This document shows, piece by piece, positions 58,019 through 64,000 of a stretch of DNA of 64,000 nt. The stretch spans positions 37,890 to 101,889 of the forward strand of contig CAMBEP010000012.1 of NCBI GenBank assembly GCA_945865635.1, written 5' to 3'. Origin of the DNA: Candidatus Kuenenia stuttgartensis (GTDB lineage Bacteria; Planctomycetota; Planctomycetia; Isosphaerales; Isosphaeraceae). The translations under genes were made by a program, and so were the position numbers. The number at the start of each line of letters is the position of its first letter. The first letter of the stretch is position 1. The notes below the pieces were generated by a model. It was given only the letters and a program-made list of their open reading frames with translations. It had not been told where the DNA came from and ran no database searches.

Positions 58019-60370
58019 ATGGGAGTTCACCACGTGCGAACCGTTTCGAGTTTCCGTATTGTTGCTCTTGGGCTAGTCTTGGGTTTTTATGGGTCAACGC
58101 AAGCGGCCCCTCCGAGCTTGACAGGCACGACACCTTCGGGGGTGACCCGTGGTCGAACTGTGGATCTAACCTTTCAGGGTGCAAACCTTTCGGGGATGCC
58201 TGAGATTTTGTCGTCGCTGCCGATACAGTATACGAAGGCGGAAAATAAAGAGGCCGCGAAGTGGGTCGTGAAAGTGACTTTGCCTGAGGATGCTCCGCTT
58301 GGGGTTTACCCGATTCGCGTGGTGTCGGCCAAGGGGGTGTCGAATCCTGTCCTGCTGAGCATTGACCAATTGCCGTCGGTGATGGAAGTGGAGCCCAACA
58401 ATACATTTGAGAAGGCTCAGGCGATTGTGTCGCCGGTGGTGGTCGAGGGGGCATCGGCCAAGAACGACGTGGATTTCTATCGATTTTCGGGGCGCAAGGG
58501 GCAGCGGATTGTGGTGGATGCGGCGGCGGCCCGGATTGGTTCTGCGCTTGACCCGACCATCAGGCTGATCACCCATGCCGGCAAGAAGTTTGTGGCTTCG
58601 GCCGACGACACGCCAGGCTTGGCGACAGACGCCCGCTTGATTGCCACCCTTCCGGTTGATGGCGATTATGTTGTGGATATCTCTGATACCAATTATGCCG
58701 GTGGCGGGTCAGCGATTTATCGGCTCACAATCGGTGCAGTGCCGCTGGCTGAAGAGGTTTTTCCTGTTGTGCTGACGCCCGGAGCAACCAATGCGATTGA
58801 GCTTCGTGGTGGGACTCTGGCGAAGCCTGGCGAGGTGATCCGGCTGGCGGCTGTGCCGAAGGAAGTGCCGCATTATGGGCTGGTGACGATGTCGATTCCA
58901 GCCACAGCGATTGGCGGAGAGTCGTCGGCTTTTGAGCCGACAGCCCTGATTCAGTGGCCTTACAAGCTGCTTGAAACGGATGTTCCGCAAGTGGTTGAGA
59001 CCGATGCTCCAGTGGTCAGGAAGCCGTCCGCGCCGATTGCATTTTTGGGCCGGATCGAGAAGCCGGGCGATGAAGACCGGTTTGATCTTGCCGTTGATCC
59101 GGGAGCAAAGTATCGGGTCAGGGTGGAAGCCGCACGGATCGGTTCGGCGCTGGATGGTGTTTTGAGGGTTTTGAACGCGACGGGCCAACAGATTGCAACG
59201 GGCGATGATTCGCCGTTGAAGGTGCCGAATCCGCCGCCAAATACGCCTCCGTTCACACAGCCTGACCCGGAATTGGAATTCACGGTACCTGCGGGCCAAA
59301 GCCAGGCGACGCTGGTGATCAATGATATCAGCAAGCGAGGTGGATTAGGCTATCATTACAGGATTTACGTCGAGAAATCCGTGCCTGGTTTTAATCTGTC
59401 GCTGAGCGTGGGGCAATCCGGGCTGGCTGTTGGTCAGTCCACACTGGTGAATGTGACGGTGAATCGTGCTCGCGGCTATGCGGGACCGGTTCGTCTGGAG
59501 GTGGTCAATCCGCCCGTGGGTCTGAAGTTTCGGCCAGGTCAGATTCGGGCTGGCGGATTGGCAGGGAGTCTGTCCATCAGTTTGGATGCAGGGTCAAAGC
59601 TGGCTCCGACATTTTTGGAAATTGTGGGGATTGGTGATGGTGGTGTGAAGGCCACGGCCATGAACACGATAGTCTTTGCGAGCCAGGGGCCTTTGCCAGT
59701 GAACATGTTGATTCAGCAGGGATTTCTGGCAAATATTGCAGATCCGGCGGCCGTCGTTCTGACGACACCGGACGCTGTGGTGGAAGTGGCTCATGGTTTT
59801 GAAGGCCTGTTGCCATTGAAACTGGCGAGGGTGGCTGGAGGGGAGGCGGCTCTGGAGCTGGCGATTGTCAATCCGCCCGCTGGCCTGACTCTGCCCGGCA
59901 ACAAGGTGGCCGAGAAGCTGACGGACTTTGCGGTGATCCTGAAATCAGGTGTGGAAGTGCCCATTGGCGAGCATGTGATTGGCTTGACTGCCAAGGGCAA
60001 GCTGGCGGGCGAGGATCGGGTGGTAGATGCTCCGCTTGTGAGGCTGAATGTCGTGGTGCCGATGGTCATGGAAGGGCTTGCCAAGGAATTGGCTGTGAAG
60101 TCGGGCCAATCGATCGAGCTCAAAGGCAAGCTGAATCGGAAACCATCGGCCAAGGCAGAAGTAACGCTGACAGTCGATGGATTGCCTGCTGGCCTCAAGG
60201 CGGCACCGGTGAAGGTAGCGGGCGACAAGTCGGAATTTGTGATCAAGCTCACAGCCGATGCCGGAGCGAAACCGGTTTCAGGCAATGCCACGGTCAAAGC
60301 GGCTTTTAAGGCGGGCGACAAGGATTATCCAGCCCTGACTGCACCTGTTATCCTGAAAATCGTGCCTTGA
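58019..60370 (+). CDS. Secreted PPC-domain protein (bacterial pre-peptidase C-terminal)
   Basis: About 783 residues with a signal peptide (SSFRIVALGLVLGFYGSTQA). An N-terminal IPT-like region (LTGTTPSGVTRGRTVDLTF) is followed by PPC-like domains: EVEPNNTFEKAQAIVSPVVV with DVDFYRFSGRKGQRIVVD, and later FLGRIEKPGDEDRFDLAV. The C-terminus has further Ig-like beta repeats. It is a surface or secreted beta-rich protein without a visible catalytic site. In planctomycetes such genes commonly precede cytochrome and DUF1501 genes, as here. The ATG at 58019 is preferred over a TTG 14 codons earlier. Confidence 0.85.
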   Translation: MGVHHVRTVSSFRIVALGLVLGFYGSTQAAPPSLTGTTPSGVTRGRTVDLTFQGANLSGMPEILSSLPIQYTKAENKEAAKWVVKVTLPEDAPLGVYPIRVVSAKGVSNPVLLSIDQLPSVMEVEPNNTFEKAQAIVSPVVVEGASAKNDVDFYRFSGRKGQRIVVDAAAARIGSALDPTIRLITHAGKKFVASADDTPGLATDARLIATLPVDGDYVVDISDTNYAGGGSAIYRLTIGAVPLAEEVFPVVLTPGATNAIELRGGTLAKPGEVIRLAAVPKEVPHYGLVTMSIPATAIGGESSAFEPTALIQWPYKLLETDVPQVVETDAPVVRKPSAPIAFLGRIEKPGDEDRFDLAVDPGAKYRVRVEAARIGSALDGVLRVLNATGQQIATGDDSPLKVPNPPPNTPPFTQPDPELEFTVPAGQSQATLVINDISKRGGLGYHYRIYVEKSVPGFNLSLSVGQSGLAVGQSTLVNVTVNRARGYAGPVRLEVVNPPVGLKFRPGQIRAGGLAGSLSISLDAGSKLAPTFLEIVGIGDGGVKATAMNTIVFASQGPLPVNMLIQQGFLANIADPAAVVLTTPDAVVEVAHGFEGLLPLKLARVAGGEAALELAIVNPPAGLTLPGNKVAEKLTDFAVILKSGVEVPIGEHVIGLTAKGKLAGEDRVVDAPLVRLNVVVPMVMEGLAKELAVKSGQSIELKGKLNRKPSAKAEVTLTVDGLPAGLKAAPVKVAGDKSEFVIKLTADAGAKPVSGNATVKAAFKAGDKDYPALTAPVILKIVP

Positions 60371-60462
60371 GCCGATTTTCCCCTCCCGAATCCTGAATTC
60401 ATGACTTTTTGCCGACAACATACAACCGATTGACGAAATCCCTTAAAAAGGAGCTGCCTGCC

Positions 60463-61902
60463 ATGTTTACCCGAATTCCGCTCTGGTTTGCTGTCCTCTT
60501 CAGCTTTCTGGCAACAGGGGCTGCGGCCCATTCACAGGAAGCCAAAAAGGCCGAGCCTGCGAAGCCTGTGGCGGCCTCTGTGAAGAATCCAGTAAGCTTC
60601 ATGAAGGATGTGGCGCCCTTGTTGGTGCAGAACTGCATTGCCTGCCATAATCCGCGTAAGAGTGAGAGCAAGTATGTCATGACCACATTCGACCAGCTTG
60701 CCAAGGGTGGGCAGCAGGGCGAGGACGTGACCCTGATTGCTGGCGATTCCGAGGGTAGTTACCTGGTCGAGCTGCTTCAGCACAATGCCAAGCCGAGAAT
60801 GCCCTGGAAGCAGGAGCCATTGCCACTTGAAAAGATCGCTCTGATTGAAGCCTGGGTCAAGCAGGGCGCGAAGTATGATGGCAAGGATCGTAAGGAAGAC
60901 TGGCCCATGCTGCTGCACAAGCAGACAATTGTGCCAGTGCCTGACAAGTATCCGACCACTGTGCCGATCACGGCCGTGGCTTTCAGCCCTGATGGTGCCA
61001 ATCTTGCCACAGGCGGGTTTCATGAAGTGATTCTCTGGAATGTGGCCGATGGTTCCATCAAGCAGCGGATTCGCCCTCTTCAGGAACGTGTATATGACAT
61101 TGCTTACAGCCCTGATGCCCAATATATGGCCACGGCCGCAGGCGATCCAGGGCGGTTTGGAACTGCCAAACTCTGGAAGGCCAAGGCGGACGGGACAGCC
61201 GAATTTGTCAAGGATTTGGGCGAGTCGACCGACGCCATTTTTGCGATCGCCTTCAGCCCCGATTCCAAAAAGGTCGCTGCTGCCGGTGCAGATCGGACCA
61301 TTCGTCTCTGGTCATTGCCTGAAGGCAAGCTGGAGATGCAGCTTGAGGACCATGCGGACTGGATTCTTGACCTGAACTTCAGTCCCGATGGCACGAAGCT
61401 GGTTTCTGCCAGTCGCGACAAGACCACGAAAGTCTTTGACGTGGTCAAGAAAGAGTCGCTCGTGACCTTTCCCGCCCATAACGAACAAGTCTTTGCCGCC
61501 ATCTTCAGCCCTGATGGCAAGCAGATTCTATCGGCAGGTGCCGACAAGCAGGTGCGGGCCTGGTCTCCGGAAGGTGAGGCCAAGCAGGTGCGAACAGCGG
61601 GCGGATTCAGTGGGGAAGTCTTCAAGCTGGCCCTCTCGCCCGACGGAGCGAATGTACTGGCCGCCAGTGCTGATAAATCCGTTCGTGTTTTCAAGGCGGG
61701 CGACTTGGGGGCAGTCCGACAACTGGCTGGCCAAAACGACTGGGTCTATAGCCTTGCCGTCTCCAAGGACAGCAAGCAGGCCGCAGCCGGAGGCTGGGAT
61801 GGCCGTGTGGTGGTCTGGAACCTGGCCGACGGCAAGGCGCTAAAGACTTTTCTGGCCGCGCCGGGGCGAAGCCTTCCAGCCGAACCTGCGAAGAAGAAGT
61901 AA
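60463..61902 (+). CDS. PSCyt1-type cytochrome c with WD40 repeats
   Basis: About 479 residues with a signal peptide (FAVLFSFLATGAAAHSQ). The PSCyt1-type domain carries one haem motif, QNCIACHNPRK. Six or more WD40 repeats follow, for example TAVAFSPDGANLATGGFHE and LDLNFSPDGTKLVSASRDKT. AAGGAG nine nt ahead of the ATG supports this start. It is an exported planctomycete-specific architecture of unknown electron partner, encoded between a PPC protein and a DUF1501 protein. Confidence 0.9.
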   Translation: MFTRIPLWFAVLFSFLATGAAAHSQEAKKAEPAKPVAASVKNPVSFMKDVAPLLVQNCIACHNPRKSESKYVMTTFDQLAKGGQQGEDVTLIAGDSEGSYLVELLQHNAKPRMPWKQEPLPLEKIALIEAWVKQGAKYDGKDRKEDWPMLLHKQTIVPVPDKYPTTVPITAVAFSPDGANLATGGFHEVILWNVADGSIKQRIRPLQERVYDIAYSPDAQYMATAAGDPGRFGTAKLWKAKADGTAEFVKDLGESTDAIFAIAFSPDSKKVAAAGADRTIRLWSLPEGKLEMQLEDHADWILDLNFSPDGTKLVSASRDKTTKVFDVVKKESLVTFPAHNEQVFAAIFSPDGKQILSAGADKQVRAWSPEGEAKQVRTAGGFSGEVFKLALSPDGANVLAASADKSVRVFKAGDLGAVRQLAGQNDWVYSLAVSKDSKQAAAGGWDGRVVVWNLADGKALKTFLAAPGRSLPAEPAKKK

Positions 61903-62068
61903 AAAACGTGTTGACGGGCCGTCGCCAAGCTCCCGGATCATTCGATTCAGAGGCTTGGCGAATGGCCTCTTTGTTGATCAGAATCAGAAGCGATCATTCT
62001 AAAAGCCTACCCCCCCTGGAGGTTCCTGCCTCTATTGTTAAGCCTCTGAAACAGACGGCTATAGGTTG

Positions 62069-63466
62069 ATGCCTGAACGACCACCCTTATACACCTGGAA
62101 TCGCCGCCACTGGATGGCCTCTGCTGCCGCTGGTTCAGGCATTTCAGTCTGCTGGCCTGGGCCTGTAAAGTCAGCGGAAACTGGCATTGCCCGGGCCAAG
62201 TCGGTGATCGTGGTTTTTTTGAACGGTGGGGCCAGTCAGCTTGAGACATTTGACCCCAAGCCTGATGCACCTCGAGAAATTCGCGGAGAATTTGGCTCAA
62301 TCGCCTCAGCTGTTCCTGGCACGTTCTTGTGCGAGCACCTTCCGCGTCTGGCCCGGCTGGCCGATCGATATACGATTGTCAGGTCCATGTCCCACGACGA
62401 CACGGATCATGGCTCAGCCACCTATCTGGCCCTGACTGGCCGATACCACGCCCGAAAGTCGTCCAACCCTCTGCCCGCACCTGAAGATCATCCAGCATTT
62501 GCAGCGGCCTTGAAACGCGTCATGGGGGCAAGCCGCACCTTCGACACGGCTGTGACCGTGAACGGGCCTGCGATTGTGCCTGAACTGATTGCGCCCGGGC
62601 AGGATGCGGGATTATTGGGCCGGGAGTATGACCCCTTTCTGGTGGGCGACCTGACGGGCGGGCCCTCTAGCTGGCCGAGTTTTGATCTACCGGTTGGCCT
62701 CAATCTGGATCGGCTCCGAACGCGTAAGAGCATGCTTGAACTGATCGAAGCGAATCATGTTCAGGCCAGCCATAATAAGCTCTTGAATGACATGGTGGGG
62801 ATGCAGGGTCGGGCCATGGATTTGTTTGAGAATCCTGTGGGCCGACGTGCGTTTGATCTCTCCGCCGAGCCGCCTGCTGTTGTGGAGCGATATGGCCGGC
62901 ATCGTTCCGGGCTTGCCTGCCTGCTGGCCCGGCGGCTGGTTGAAGCGGGCGTGCCACTGATTACGGTCATCTGGAATCATTCGGGGCGTGGGCAGGACCG
63001 GCTTCCGGATGACCCTGAGGCACAGGGCTGGGATACGCACAACGATCTTTTCGAGGTCATGCGGCGCCACTTGCTGCCACGCTTTGACCAGACATTCTCA
63101 GCCCTTCTGGAAGATCTTCAGCAGAGAAACTTGCTGGATCAGACTCTGGTGCTCTGTCTGGGAGAGTTTGGCCGGGCCCCGCGAGTGGCTCTTGAGTCGA
63201 ATTTTGCAGGCGCCATGCCGGGTCGGAAGCATTGGGCCAACGTCTATTCGATGGTCGCAGCCGGGGCCGGGGTTTCGCGGGGTGCCGTTTTGGGGGCATC
63301 CGACAAATTTGCAGCGTATCCAACCACAGAACGTTATGGCCCATGGGACGTGCATGCCACAGTGGCTGCAGCACTTGGGGTGGATCCAGCAATGGAATAT
63401 CACGACCGCCTCGCCCGCCCATTCCGCCTGACCCTGGGCCAGCCGATCGTTGGGCTTTATCGCTGA
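62069..63466 (+). CDS. DUF1501 domain protein
   Basis: About 465 residues of the DUF1501 family, related in fold to alkaline phosphatase/sulfatase. It has VIVVFLNGGASQLETFDPKP, LARLADRYTIVRSMSHDDTD, GWDTHNDLFEVM, LVLCLGEFGRAPR and HWANVYSMVAAGAGV. The N-terminal RRHWMASAAAG suggests twin-arginine export (RR-x-W). The start is ATG 62069, after a TTG. It completes the PPC-cytochrome-DUF1501 set; activity is unknown. Confidence 0.9.
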   Translation: MPERPPLYTWNRRHWMASAAAGSGISVCWPGPVKSAETGIARAKSVIVVFLNGGASQLETFDPKPDAPREIRGEFGSIASAVPGTFLCEHLPRLARLADRYTIVRSMSHDDTDHGSATYLALTGRYHARKSSNPLPAPEDHPAFAAALKRVMGASRTFDTAVTVNGPAIVPELIAPGQDAGLLGREYDPFLVGDLTGGPSSWPSFDLPVGLNLDRLRTRKSMLELIEANHVQASHNKLLNDMVGMQGRAMDLFENPVGRRAFDLSAEPPAVVERYGRHRSGLACLLARRLVEAGVPLITVIWNHSGRGQDRLPDDPEAQGWDTHNDLFEVMRRHLLPRFDQTFSALLEDLQQRNLLDQTLVLCLGEFGRAPRVALESNFAGAMPGRKHWANVYSMVAAGAGVSRGAVLGASDKFAAYPTTERYGPWDVHATVAAALGVDPAMEYHDRLARPFRLTLGQPIVGLYR

Positions 63467-63513
63467 CAGTCGGATCCTTTCAAGTGTTGATTGGTTTATA
63501 ATCTGGGCAGTCA

Positions 63514-63609
63514 TATACGCTTCGCGACCATTAATGACACTTTTTGATCGCGACGATGCCTCCGGCTTCGTTTTGATCAAAACAAGTTTTTATGAACGCG
63601 AAGAGTATA
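63514..63609. repeat. Interspersed repeat, copy D (short internal-deletion derivative)
   Basis: TATACGCTTCGCGACCATTA at the left is matched by CGCGAAGAGTATA at the right, with GATCGCGACGATGCC between. It keeps both ends of the element but lacks the central 160 bp, and lies just after the DUF1501 gene. Confidence 0.75.
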
Positions 63610-63762
63610 AATCGCCAGAGGGGGCCAAGGCACTTTTACGGATTCTGCAGAGGAACCAGAAATCCATGATTCCCAATCAACCTTGCTACGGGAGAGATGG
63701 TTTTTTAGAGTAGATAGAAATCAGACTGAGCGGATTCTTTTTCAGAGGATCGAGAGAAACCG

Positions 63763-64000
63763 ATGACAAGCGAACAGGCCCTTGCAGCTTTGAGAGTATT
63801 TGAACTTATAAGACCAGGAGACAAACTGACGTTTCATGCAACAACGCAACTATTTGTGAGGGATATAAACGGAGGAAATATGTCAAGGACTTTTTCAAAT
63901 ATGGTGCGAAAAGCAGGGACCGAAAATACCGTAACAAACGATAGTTTTTTTAAGGAACCAATTAAAGCGGCTTTTGCAATGGCAAATGTGCAAAATTTAA
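63763..64000 (+). CDS. Unknown protein, cut by the window end
   Basis: An open frame from ATG 63763 runs 79 codons to the window edge: MTSEQALAALRVFELIRPGD and LFVRDINGGNMSRTFSNMV. AGAGAAACC precedes the ATG. The sequence is AT-rich. The product is not recognised, and the frame is open only as far as can be seen. Confidence 0.5.
   Translation, partial: MTSEQALAALRVFELIRPGDKLTFHATTQLFVRDINGGNMSRTFSNMVRKAGTENTVTNDSFFKEPIKAAFAMANVQNL

Overview
The window reads as a chromosomal segment of a planctomycete, most likely from the Gemmatales/Isosphaerales side of the phylum. This rests on the gene families present: two DUF1559 prepilin-like proteins, a DUF1501 protein, a PSCyt1-type cytochrome/WD40 protein, a PPC-domain protein, DUF1570-type metallopeptidases and a long YVTN-propeller cytochrome. 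Genes lie on both strands in short operons, many intergenic gaps are long, and several starts are GTG or TTG. No tRNA, rRNA, CRISPR array or intact insertion sequence was seen.

Layout. 0.1-6.2 kb (minus strand) is a surface-polysaccharide operon with four intact genes: a ThDP enzyme, an SDR epimerase, an FkbM methyltransferase, and an RfbH/E1 dehydrase carrying the diagnostic His and [2Fe-2S] cysteines. Upstream of these lie wrecked remnants of rfbF and rfbG, which should supply the CDP-sugar precursor. 6.5-8.5 kb holds a RloA-RloB (AbiL-like) ATPase/TOPRIM-like pair. 8.8-13.3 kb has a membrane glycosyltransferase, purB and a hypothetical protein. 13.6-18.7 kb has a DUF1559 protein, a truncated DUF4011-type gene, ahcY behind an S-adenosylhomocysteine riboswitch, and two copies of an interspersed palindromic repeat.

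18.7-30 kb has the large YVTN/cytochrome protein, a repeat-rich gap, glutamate dehydrogenase, a creatininase-SCO1/CusF pair, an HExxH peptidase, a STAS protein, a rhomboid protease and a GNAT acetyltransferase. 30-38.7 kb has a third repeat copy, two small lipoproteins with Lys-rich tails, a second DUF1559 protein, a ThiS-ThiG fusion, a TolC-like efflux protein, a DUF1570-like peptidase, and divergent rpsR and rpsU. 38.8-44.5 kb has a DsbD-type reductase, cytochrome c', a Tse2-like protein joined to a TPR protein, and a lipoate ligase-like protein.

44.9-50.6 kb is the complete 2-oxoglutarate dehydrogenase set (E1, E2, E3), with the lipoylation enzyme just upstream. 50.6-57.6 kb has a zinc-ribbon protein, purM, a DinG-type helicase, and a molybdopterin oxidoreductase coupled to a glutaredoxin. 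58-63.5 kb is a planctomycete-type surface/respiratory module (PPC, cytochrome-WD40, DUF1501). A short fourth repeat copy and a gene cut by the window edge follow.

The most interesting features are the apparent branched 3,6-dideoxysugar cassette with its collapsed rfbF/rfbG, the adjacent RloAB pair, the interspersed repeat family, and the Tse2-like/TPR gene pair.
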